A stretch of DNA of 64,000 bases from Acholoe squamosa (lineage: Eukaryota > Annelida > Polychaeta > Phyllodocida > Polynoidae): positions 60,057,774 through 60,121,773 of the forward strand of contig OX439046.1 in the NCBI GenBank assembly GCA_949317995.1. Reading direction: 5' to 3'. The translations under genes were made by a program, and so were the position numbers. Shown here piece by piece: positions 30,285-38,176 of this stretch. The notes under the pieces were generated by a model, which worked only from the letters and a program-made list of their open reading frames with translations, did no database searches and was not told the origin of the DNA. How positions within the stretch are numbered: the stretch's first letter is position 1; each line of letters opens with the position of its first letter.

Positions 30285-30875
30285 TCAAAAGACTGTCCAT
30301 GTACAAAATGGCCAATCATCTCCTCCTCCTCCATTGCCTCTGATGATCTCTGACTTTGACATCATCCCCAGAAGCAATTCCCGAAATTGACTTCTGGTCT
30401 CCACCTTTCGGACATAGAACTGTTTCGGGATGTAATCAGACACGGCATCGATCCATCTGAGATATTCTACAGAATCTTTAACGAGAACATAACCATCACG
30501 AACACTCAGCAGGGCATGAAGTGTTATAACTAGATGCAGATATCCTAATCCATCTTCTCCATAATCTGATGTGTATTGAAACAGTATATGGTCTATGTGC
30601 CCTATTCTATCGAGAAACAGAGTCAGCGTTTTCAGTATATGGTTGAGTTTTACAGTTAGGAGGGAAGAACTGATGTCACCTCTTTTAAGACAGCAAACAA
30701 ATTCCTCCATATCGAAAACTCCAATTGGAATCGAATAGTGGAATGTCTCCGGGAATCCAAAATCTACCATTTTGAAGAGCGATGGCAAATCCATTCCCTC
30801 CAAATCACCCACAGGAAAGTTGTCATACAGGATTATCTGAATTTTCTCATCTGTATCACCTTCCCAATCTAGCAT
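30285..30875 (-). CDS. Hypothetical protein, 196 residues
   Basis: Intronless ORF with an ATG at 30875. No recognised domain. The N-terminus is acidic (WEGDTDEK), the middle is helical and hydrophobic (LNHILKTLTLFLDRIGHIDH; LVITLHALLSVRDG), and the end has a GNGGGGDDWPF segment. No clear signal peptide or membrane helix. The stop is two bases from an AATAAA signal, matching neighbouring genes. It lies downstream of the family A gene at 31059-31457 on the same strand. Function unknown. Confidence 0.6.
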   Translation of the reverse strand: MLDWEGDTDEKIQIILYDNFPVGDLEGMDLPSLFKMVDFGFPETFHYSIPIGVFDMEEFVCCLKRGDISSSLLTVKLNHILKTLTLFLDRIGHIDHILFQYTSDYGEDGLGYLHLVITLHALLSVRDGYVLVKDSVEYLRWIDAVSDYIPKQFYVRKVETRSQFRELLLGMMSKSEIIRGNGGGGDDWPFCTWTVF

Positions 30876-31058
30876 TATTTTGTCTATATCTTTGATGACA
30901 TATCTTACAGTAAGCTATGCACAAGTATGGCAGCTAAATTGAATTCTGGGTGGAACAGTCGTCAATCTCTTTCATTTAGACTGATACTGATCGGACATAA
31001 ACAACAAATGCATATTTTTTTTTTTTCTTTCTTTAATCATTTCACCAAATGTTTCCGC

Positions 31059-31457
31059 TCAGAACTTCACTTGAAGATCAAAAGGATGTGACAGTTGACA
31101 ATTTTTTCTGCTCAGACGACACACATACAGGCCCATCATCTCCTCAAGAATCGCCCGTTCTTCTTCGGTTAGTTTTATACCACTGCCTCCTCCATAGTGC
31201 GCTGGGAAAAAGTAGTATATCGGTCCACTTTCAGGCCCTGCTTTCTTCACCAGTAATCGAACAGGTTTTGTCAATTTCCCACCGAGACTGTAAAACTCTT
31301 CAACTGCCTTGCTCATTTCAGTCAGGATTCCAAAGTCCTGCATGAGTGGTTCACCATACAGTTCTCTGAAAAGCTTTGTCAGGGACCCAGTGTTGGTCGC
31401 GGGTTCACTGCCTGTATCTTCATTTTCTCTTTTCATTGATGTCTGCATACTTGTCAT
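31059..31457 (-). CDS. Small conserved protein, family A, member 2 (unknown function)
   Basis: 132 residues; paralogue of 27902-28276. Shared features: a SLGxxLxxPxxLLVKKA block near residues 55-70, GPIYYFFPAHY, and the C-terminal LYVCxLSRKNCQLSHPF. The N-terminal 30 residues are variable and polar. The conserved Cys pair might bind metal or form a disulfide, but this is a guess. ATTAAA (minus strand, 31037-31032) is the likely poly(A) signal. The promoter has TATATAAG and several E-boxes and octamers. Confidence 0.75.
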   Translation of the reverse strand: MTSMQTSMKRENEDTGSEPATNTGSLTKLFRELYGEPLMQDFGILTEMSKAVEEFYSLGGKLTKPVRLLVKKAGPESGPIYYFFPAHYGGGSGIKLTEEERAILEEMMGLYVCRLSRKNCQLSHPFDLQVKF

Positions 31458-31521
31458 TTTGCTGTTCGTTCAGTTCAGCCTCACCAAAGCAAAGGTCTGC
31501 AGAATCCTATTCATGTCATTC

Positions 31522-31700
31522 CTTATATACTGGATACTCTGTCATGTGATGCACCATGTGATTCATTTGCATATCATATTGGATCAAGTCATGAGACATA
31601 TTTGCATACTGAACATGCCAGCAGTTTCTTCTTTTACCGATTGTATGTCATGTGATGCACCACATGATTCATTTGCATATTATATTAGATTAAGTCATGT
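31522..31700 (-). promoter_or_regulatory. Promoter of the 31059-31457 gene
   Basis: On the minus strand TATATAAG (31529-31522), then upstream TCACATGA-type E-boxes (31542-31549 and near 31648 and 31697) and repeated ATGCAAAT/ATGCAAATG octamer-type motifs (31565-31572 and near 31602, 31673 and 31708). An approximately 110-bp stretch is duplicated here (phrases CATTTGCATATCATATT / CATTTGCATATTATATT). Confidence 0.6.
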
Positions 31701-31770
31701 GACATATTTGCATATTGAAACAGCATAAAACTGGAAGAATACGGGGGTCACACTTTAACAGTACACAAAG

Positions 31771-31935
31771 ATGCCACTAGACGCAGATATTATCCCCCCT
31801 CCCATAGAATTCAGGGATCCTCCTCCTCTTCCACCGAGACGGAAGCCACCGCCTATTCCACAAAGGCATAATGTCTGGCAACCTGTCCAGCACAGAAGAC
31901 CCATGCAGGTCGTGCATCCAATGAGGAAACACTGA
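31771..31935 (+). CDS. Small proline-rich protein, 54 residues
   Basis: ORF from ATG 31771 to TGA 31933-31935, too short for most gene finders. More than a quarter of its residues are proline, with PPPLPPRRKPPPIP near residues 18-31, a pattern like an SH3-domain ligand (PxxP with flanking basic residues). A TATA-like GCATAAAA lies about 45 bases upstream. It resembles in composition the proline-rich, basic C-terminus of the protein at 50360-50722. Reality as a gene is uncertain; the frame is antisense to two weaker ORFs. Confidence 0.45.
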   Translation: MPLDADIIPPPIEFRDPPPLPPRRKPPPIPQRHNVWQPVQHRRPMQVVHPMRKH

Positions 31936-32246
31936 TGAATTAACAAAACGGCCCTTTTTAGGGCCCCAAAAGATCACAAAAGTTGTCATTACCTCAGACC
32001 AATGTTAATGTCTATGATGTCAATGGTACTTGGGTGGCTTTTAACCACTATCAAGAACATAAGTATTCTTATTTCATCAGTTTATTTAATGCATATGTCT
32101 AGTTTAAAAATCACTAATCACATCCTGACAACAAATTTTCCTGTTTAATTGATGATTATGATATTGAAATTATCATATTAGTTTTCAATTTGAATAGGTC
32201 ATGTGACTTCAAACCCCTATAAATGTGTGCAAGTTTTCTTAAAACC

Positions 32247-32390
32247 ATGGGACTTGCCATAGTTTCTGTAGAGAGTGCTTCCAAAGCCCTATCGCTTCGA
32301 GAGCAACATCAGAATTTGGATGTATTGCTTTCAGAGGGTTCCTCATTTACTCCACGAATTCCCGTTGAGATTTCTGCTGTAATTGCTTGA
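32247..32390 (+). CDS. Possible 47-residue protein behind a strong promoter
   Basis: ATG at 32247, stop TGA at 32388-32390. Directly upstream are GTCATGTGAC (32198-32207) and CTATAAAT (32218-32225), the same E-box/TATA set as other genes here, at correct spacing. The peptide has no known motif. It could instead be the leader of a spliced or non-coding transcript. Confidence 0.3.
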   Translation: MGLAIVSVESASKALSLREQHQNLDVLLSEGSSFTPRIPVEISAVIA

Positions 32391-32657
32391 GTTGTTTGGG
32401 TGACATGATGGGACGGGGAAACGAGATGTCTGTTGGGTCCATCAGAGTGTGCTGTATGTTTTGTTTGGGTTGGCTGATTTTACCCCCAATAATAGTATTA
32501 TCTAATGCCTAAGACACCAGGAAATAGTGTTTTGTATGTTATGGGGAGCAATTTAGAGAAAGTGGTAAATGTGTCAAAGAAAGTCAGAAATTGATTTTTC
32601 ATTCTGTTTTTTTTATTGCATACACATACAAGCATCAATATCAAGAAGATAAAAGTC

Positions 32658-33215
32658 CTATGAAAACACAGATGTGCCCGGTTCACCGGATGCCTTTCCA
32701 AATCCCAATTCATTTGATGGTGCTTTGCTCAATGCCGATCCAAATCCAGCTACTGAAGCACAAGCTGAAGTTGAAGCTGAAGCTGAAGCATCAGGTTGGG
32801 AAGTCGCAGATTTCTGAGCTGATTTACCAAATGGAAATCGGTACTGAGTTGTTGGAAGAGAAAATTTCAGTTTGTTGTGATCATTTCTAAGAGTCTGTTG
32901 TTCATTTCTCACAGAGTTTAATTTTCCGATGATGTCTGCCATCAAGATCTTGCATTGGTCAACTGTTTTCACTGCTGCAAGTGCTATAGGACATACAGGA
33001 GAGTTTTTGAAGTGTTCCACTGCAACAATGTCATCTGCTTCCCATGCATGTACTACAACCCCACATTCATAGCATTGTACAACATCGGTTACTCCATGGA
33101 AAAAGAATCCATTTGAAGCCAGTGTTTCTGCAGATGGTGAAGTTTTCTTCCAACTTCCTGATTCAAAAGTATTCAGCCTCACTGACAATTTTTCGAACTG
33201 CTTATTTTTCGCCAT
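32658..33215 (-). CDS. BIR-domain protein (IAP-like)
   Basis: 185 residues. A single BIR domain spans about residues 10-80: RLNTFESGSWKK, GFFFHGVTDVVQCYECG, AVEHFKNSPVCP, with the zinc pattern C-x2-C-x16-H-x6-C complete. A short coiled helical region follows, then an Ala/Ser-rich tail. No RING or CARD is present, so it is a minimal IAP-type protein like those carried by large DNA viruses of invertebrates. It may inhibit apoptosis by binding caspases or IAP antagonists, but a mitotic (survivin-like) role cannot be excluded. AATAAA lies at 32617-32612 (minus), in the same TGCAATAAAAAAAA context as after 27902. Confidence 0.88.
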   Translation of the reverse strand: MAKNKQFEKLSVRLNTFESGSWKKTSPSAETLASNGFFFHGVTDVVQCYECGVVVHAWEADDIVAVEHFKNSPVCPIALAAVKTVDQCKILMADIIGKLNSVRNEQQTLRNDHNKLKFSLPTTQYRFPFGKSAQKSATSQPDASASASTSACASVAGFGSALSKAPSNELGFGKASGEPGTSVFS

Positions 33216-33430
33216 TGTCGATTGTTACTTTTCTGAATGCTGACTACCTCCTCACGTCAGGTGAACACTCTGTGCTAAATTAAATTCCTTTATTCGATTC
33301 TGCAACAAAAGTTCTTTCCATAGACATAGTCTGAAAAGAGCATCTTTCCCTAGTCTTTGAAAAACAAGATGCTCAAACGTTTAGTTTAAAGTTTATTAAT
33401 CATGGTTCCATGTCGCTTAGGAGATTAAAG

Positions 33431-34108
33431 CTAGCTTTCTGTGACATCTACTCTTTTGTTTGTTGAAACACTGCTAATTAGCTCCTCAACAAAAATGGCC
33501 ACATCACTCCTTCCCATGTTGTCACGTAGGACTTGAACCAGAGTGTAAGGAGGACTGAGTTGTTTGTATTTCCAGACCATCAAAACTTCAAAAACAGGGT
33601 TTTTTACAGTCCTCTCAGAAGTAATGGGAGCAGCAATTCTAGACAGCTCGCTGAAGCTGAGGCGTAATTCTATACCCAGAGACTTCCAGTCTCGTGGGAG
33701 TTCCTCTGCTAATAGAGTGAAATAACTCTCTACTTTCCAGTCATCAGTGGGTATTATAGAGTCGTCATACATTTCATTCTTACGCATGAATTCTTTACTT
33801 AACTCAACCAAATCATTCCTTCCTATTTCACTTAGAGCCCCTCGAAGGTCTCTCCATTCCGCCAAGCCTGTTTTCCTGTACCAGCAAAATAGCATATCAC
33901 GGGCTAGGGTAGAAACATCTCTTTCACTTTTTAGATACTCCATTTGACTCATCCTTAGACCTAGGAAACAACCTAGAGGCATGTAATCAGCTGTTTTCAG
34001 TTTCCGACTGACTTGGAGGAGGAGGCTGTCTGATAAATAACCCATGTCGTCTGTTAGAAAGTGAGTGTATGAGGGGACTAACCCACTGATAGCATCAGAG
34101 TACTCCAT
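33431..34108 (-). CDS. Tandem death-domain protein
   Basis: 225 residues with two death-fold domains. The first (about 27-105) has the typical order LLQVSRKLKTADYMPLGCFL, SERDVSTLARDMLFCWYRKT, then a W-x-L-x-x-AL-x-x-IGR-x-DL ending. The second (about 130-220) is more divergent: YFTLLAEELPRDWKSLGIEL, then LVQVLRDNMGRSDVAIFVEE. There is no protease, kinase or membrane segment, so it is an adaptor or decoy that could intercept FADD/caspase-type signalling. It lies beside the BIR gene on the same strand, which suggests a joint role in cell-death control. The start ATG (34108) gives a normal N-terminus. AATAAA is at 33397-33392 (minus). Confidence 0.8.
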   Translation of the reverse strand: MEYSDAISGLVPSYTHFLTDDMGYLSDSLLLQVSRKLKTADYMPLGCFLGLRMSQMEYLKSERDVSTLARDMLFCWYRKTGLAEWRDLRGALSEIGRNDLVELSKEFMRKNEMYDDSIIPTDDWKVESYFTLLAEELPRDWKSLGIELRLSFSELSRIAAPITSERTVKNPVFEVLMVWKYKQLSPPYTLVQVLRDNMGRSDVAIFVEELISSVSTNKRVDVTES

Positions 34109-34698
34109 GGTGGTTACAGCTTAGTGTGATGGTTATTTCAGTAGAAATTCTATGTGGTAATAGTCAATGAGCAGAACTCTAAATTTAATTCACTAAACAG
34201 AATCATCCGTCTAGCATTTTAAGGGGTAAAGAACATGAACTCAAAGTGAGTCATGTTCTTCAACAATGGTATATTGAGGAAAAAATGTATTTGCATCTAT
34301 AGCTCTTTTTCTTTGCAGAGGAAACAGCATATGGTTGGACAAATAAGTAGGGACAAATAACATTTTTCATGAGCTTTTAAGAAACAATTGATTAATTTTG
34401 CATAACACTCAATATAGAGAAGCCAGTTTCCTTCATAAGCATTGAGACTGAAAAGCACTTTTAAAAAAATAATGTCTGTAGTCCACTATAAAAAAATTAT
34501 TTGTGGGTCTCTAAAATACCCCTGATTAACAGTTGCAAAATATAATTTCAGTTTTATCATCATTTGATTTTCAACAAACCTACCAATCATTAAATCCAGT
34601 CCGTTTGACTCAACCGGGACAAAATAGAAATTGTATTTTACAGTCGATGCAGCAAGCTAATATAGGTCCATAAAACTCTTGCGAATGCAAGCAGGAAA
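34109..34698. other. Intergenic gap of 590 bases
   Basis: AT-rich, no ORF supported. It separates the minus-strand death-domain gene from the plus-strand coiled-coil genes. The part after about 34560 is the first copy of a roughly 800-bp tandem duplication (see the coiled-coil genes). Confidence 0.5.
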
Positions 34699-34914
34699 AT
34701 GGCAGAGGATATGTACAAGCAACAATTGACAAAGTCTATCAAGACGTGGATGAATGAAGTGGTCATCGTTCTCCAGTCCTGTGTAGTTCGTCTCGAGAAG
34801 TTGATCCACTCCAGTGAGAATAACCAGGAGATGGAGAACCTTATTAAGAAACAAGAAAACATGATATCACTTCTGGAGGAAAAGCTAGAGATCAAGTTAC
34901 AGAACTCATCATGA
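34699..34914 (+). CDS. Small coiled-coil protein, family B, copy 1
   Basis: 71 residues, rich in Glu, Lys, Leu and Ile, predicted to be a continuous helix (WMNEVVIVLQSCVVRLEKLI, then MENLIKKQENMISLLEEKLE with heptad-like Leu/Ile spacing). About 80% identical to the copy at 35513-35728. Both copies and their flanks arose by tandem duplication of about 800 bp. AATAAA lies 14 bases after the stop. Start ATG preceded by AGGAAA. Function unknown; it may form dimers. Confidence 0.7.
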   Translation: MAEDMYKQQLTKSIKTWMNEVVIVLQSCVVRLEKLIHSSENNQEMENLIKKQENMISLLEEKLEIKLQNSS

Positions 34915-35512
34915 AGTTGATTGTGTGGAAATAAAACAAACAAAAAACTCACAGTTTGTGTTTTAACTTCATGTTGTGGTATTTTGTGGTAATCTACGTG
35001 TATTGTGTGTTATGACTCGAGAGGACAACATTAAACAAGTAGGAATGGATCTATTACAAGATAATGTTACACTTGCTGAAAGGAAAGTTAAAAACCCCAG
35101 AATAGCAGATCTCTGTTTTTTAGGAATATTGTGAAGGTGCTAAAACAGGAAAACAAATGTAGTAATAGCCACTCTGTCCATGCAACACATGCAAGAGAGA
35201 AAAATGAAAACAGATCGATTTTGGTCAATTTTTGTTCAAGAGAAAATAAAAAGGCAATGTAAACTTTCATATTTGGGCCTACTGAAAGAGAATGTTGGTG
35301 CTATTGTATGTGTGACGTGAATGCATGGAAAAGTTTTCACAGGAATGGCAAAGTCAGTGGTAATTATTTTATCAACAAACCCACCACTCACCAAAGCTCA
35401 GTCTGCATGACTTGTCTTGGACAAAACTTTTACCCAAATAGAAATTGTATTTTACAGTCAATACAACAAGCTGATATAGCTTTATATACCTCTTGGGAAA
35501 ACAAGCAGGAAA

Positions 35513-35728
35513 ATGGCAGAGAATATGTACAAGCAAGAACTGACAGCGACTATCAAGACCTGGATGGATGAGGTGGTCATCACTCTCCAGTCTTGTATAG
35601 CTCGTCTCGAGAAGTTGATTCATTCCAGTGAGAATATCCAGGAGTTGGAGAACCTTATCAACAAACAAGAAGAGATCATATCACTTCTGGAAGGACAGCT
35701 GGAGATCAAGTTACAGAATTCATCCTGA
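35513..35728 (+). CDS. Small coiled-coil protein, family B, copy 2
   Basis: 71 residues, sister of 34699-34914 with the same length and ends (MAENMYKQELT to IKLQNSS). Substitutions are mostly conservative (VVIVLQ/VVITLQ, LEEKLEIK/LEGQLEIK), which suggests that both copies are under selection as proteins. A better TATA box is present here (TTTATATAC near 35481). AATAAA follows the stop within about 20 bases. Confidence 0.7.
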   Translation: MAENMYKQELTATIKTWMDEVVITLQSCIARLEKLIHSSENIQELENLINKQEEIISLLEGQLEIKLQNSS

Positions 35729-35838
35729 GGTTGCTTGTGTAGAAATAAAAAAAGAAAATATCAACGTATCAATTTGAATTTTTTGTTTCATCAAGTGATG
35801 ATTTTATTAGTGCAGATGCCAAGATTACAGAGCTAAGC

Positions 35839-36033
35839 ATGGATCTGTTTCAAGAAAATATTGTACTTTCCAAAAGGGAAGTTGAAAACCCAGATGCAAA
35901 AACAAAGTATTCACTAGCAGATCTTTGGTTTGGGGAATATTGTCAAGGTGGTAAAACAGAGGAAAAACAAAAGTCAAAATATCAGCACTTTCCAAGTAAG
36001 ACATGCAAAGCTAGAAAGGTGAAAACTGATTGA
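35839..36033 (+). CDS. Doubtful 64-residue ORF after the family B gene
   Basis: ATG-started ORF (MDLFQENIVLSKREVENPD at the start). The first duplicated block has an equivalent at about 35046 that begins alike but is cut by a stop after about 25 codons. Basic, no known motif. Because the other copy is broken, it may be only the 3' flank of the duplication. Confidence 0.3.
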   Translation: MDLFQENIVLSKREVENPDAKTKYSLADLWFGEYCQGGKTEEKQKSKYQHFPSKTCKARKVKTD

Positions 36034-36348
36034 TTTTTGGTCTATGTTGCATGTGTGACATGAAAGTTGCATGTGTGACATGAAGGTCTGCAAATGCTCT
36101 ATTCTTTTTCATTTGTTCCCTAATATATATTGTAAGGAAAAACATTGAGTAAAAGGTAAAAGAAAAATGTAATTTTTCATTCATTTTATTGGAATGACAC
36201 AGTCAATTGTATCCCATTCTTTCAGTACCTAACACCACATACACTGAGAGGATGTATATCTGTGAATTATCTAAACAAATCATCATTATAAGTATTTGAT
36301 ATTAGAAAAGTCAACATCTCAAATAGTATGTAATTGTGTTCGGACAAA

Positions 36349-37047
36349 TCAGTTAGAATATGGAAATATGGCAGTCCTGTAGTGTGTGTAGTCAACACCA
36401 CACTTGTTTACCTCTACTGCTGTTCTTGCTGAGCTAAATATTGGACTATGGTTGTTGAAGGCCAATGAATTTGAAAAGTGTTCATTGAACAGTCTGTGTG
36501 CCTCTTGCCTTGTGATTGGTGCTTCCAGGTGGTGGCAGTATTCTTCTTTGAACAGCTTAGACAAATTACGATATAGAAGGACCAAAGTAGAGGCAGACTT
36601 TATCTTCAATTCCACTGCAAACTTGTTCAGCAAATGCTGTTTGAACTGTTCTGGAACAAAAAGACTGCTCCATTCCTCTATTTTGGCTCCCTTGGCTCCT
36701 ACAAGGAAATCCTTTAGTCTTTTGATGAAGGATTGCTTCACCACTCTTCCAAGCAAGCCTGATGCTTCCCCAAACAATGTTTCCAACTTTGTGAATGTGC
36801 AATTGAATTGGAGTACAATATAGATAATTTCTTTAGAATATTGTTCAGCAGAATATACACAGTATTGTGTCTCTACTTCTTTCCCCCGTACAGTATGAGT
36901 TGTAGGCAAAGTTACCAATAAGTCCTCCACTGACTTTGCATCAGACTCTAGAGACAGTAACCAGTTTTCTGCGTGTGTGTCAGGCGTTACCACACTGGTA
37001 TCAATATAGCGCTGAAGGATGTAAATTCCAGGAAATATGTCAGTCAT
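36349..37047 (-). CDS. Conserved protein, family C, copy 1 (unknown function)
   Basis: 232 residues, paralogue of 37233-37940. Shared signatures: DTHAENWLLSLESDAKSVED near 20-40, TQYCVY, FNCTFTKLE, ASGLLGRVVKQS, then KDFLVGAK and a W-x-x-x-F near 140. The fold looks mostly helical; no domain I recognise. No signal peptide. A conserved pair of 230-residue proteins side by side suggests tandem duplication within the element. Confidence 0.7.
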   Translation of the reverse strand: MTDIFPGIYILQRYIDTSVVTPDTHAENWLLSLESDAKSVEDLLVTLPTTHTVRGKEVETQYCVYSAEQYSKEIIYIVLQFNCTFTKLETLFGEASGLLGRVVKQSFIKRLKDFLVGAKGAKIEEWSSLFVPEQFKQHLLNKFAVELKIKSASTLVLLYRNLSKLFKEEYCHHLEAPITRQEAHRLFNEHFSNSLAFNNHSPIFSSARTAVEVNKCGVDYTHYRTAIFPYSN

Positions 37048-37232
37048 TATTCCAAAAGGAAAAGCATGTTTGAGACCTTAAATTACATTGAGAAGAGCTA
37101 TGAAATCCAATTTCAGCTTAAGAAAAAAGATCGTTCTATCCTGCCTTTGATTACATATTATTTTGAATCTTACATAAAAAGAAATAAACATGTCCTGAGT
37201 ATTTTTGATTCAAGTTTATTGATTGATCAATA

Positions 37233-37940
37233 CTACAGTATGGCTGTACTCATGCAGTCGGCATAGTCAATGAGGCACCTCTTTATCTGTAGAGCCTTTC
37301 TAGCATGGGCTAACTGCTTAGTTTGACTCATGTTCACAAAGTTCAAGGAATTACAAAGGTTTTCCTCTAACAACCTTTGTGTGTCTACTTCTGTTGTTGT
37401 CACGTCCAGTTTCTTGCAGTATTCAGTGTCATTGACATCAGATAATTGACGATACAGAATCACCAAACTAGGAATGGAATCTATCTTCAATTTTACTGCA
37501 AAGCGAATCAATAAGGTCATTGAGAATTTCTCATTTTCTCTCCAGAAAATTGTGTTCCAATCATCTACTTTGAATGATTTGGCTGAGACAAGGAAATCAT
37601 TCAGTTTGTTGAAGGATGACTGCTTCACAACTCTTCCAATCACACCTGATGCTTGATTGAATATCCATTCCAATTGAGTAAATTTGCAATCAAATTTGAG
37701 TGCAATGAAAACAATCTGCTGAGAACATCTTTCAACAGGATAAACAAAGTACTGTGTTACTACTTCATTTCCATGAGTAGCAGGCAGACCTTCCAACAAC
37801 TCCTCTACTGACTTGACATCAGACTCTGAGTAGAGAAGCCAGTTTCCTGCATGAGTGTTAGGCTTAACAATGGTCTTTGAGAGGAAACGTTGAACGGTGT
37901 GGAATACATCTGCCATCATGTCAGGAAAACAATCATACAT
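37233..37940 (-). CDS. Conserved protein, family C, copy 2 (unknown function)
   Basis: 235 residues. Matches copy 1 along its length (NTHAGNWLLYSESDVKSVEE, TQYFVYPVE, FDCKFTQLE, ASGVIGRVVKQSS, NDFLVSAKS). An internal Met at residue 8 or 9 is an alternative start. AATAAA on the minus strand at 37221-37216, about a dozen bases from the stop. Function unknown. Confidence 0.7.
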   Translation of the reverse strand: MYDCFPDMMADVFHTVQRFLSKTIVKPNTHAGNWLLYSESDVKSVEELLEGLPATHGNEVVTQYFVYPVERCSQQIVFIALKFDCKFTQLEWIFNQASGVIGRVVKQSSFNKLNDFLVSAKSFKVDDWNTIFWRENEKFSMTLLIRFAVKLKIDSIPSLVILYRQLSDVNDTEYCKKLDVTTTEVDTQRLLEENLCNSLNFVNMSQTKQLAHARKALQIKRCLIDYADCMSTAIL

Positions 37941-38176
37941 GAACCTCTGTAGTGCCCCTGACAGAGCATTGCAAAATACAATTTCAGTCTTGCGATATTG
38001 TTAGCCTTACTCAGATATAGGGGAGTAAAAAATATTCACTGAATGAGGCTCCTCATGGTGTACATTTTATCTTGTTTCTTATACTGAAATATTGTGAAGA
38101 ATTCACATGATGCTCATCATCAGAACTGAACATGTGTTGATCTTCTAATAAAAGATGAGCATGGAAGCATAATTTT

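Noticed and set aside
31309-31728. 139-codon plus-strand ORF covering the promoter region
   Set aside because: It overlaps the conserved family A gene and duplicated promoter DNA; its residues come from the repeats.
36404-36823. 139-codon plus-strand ORF
   Set aside because: Antisense shadow of the family C gene, which has a paralogue conserved at the protein level.
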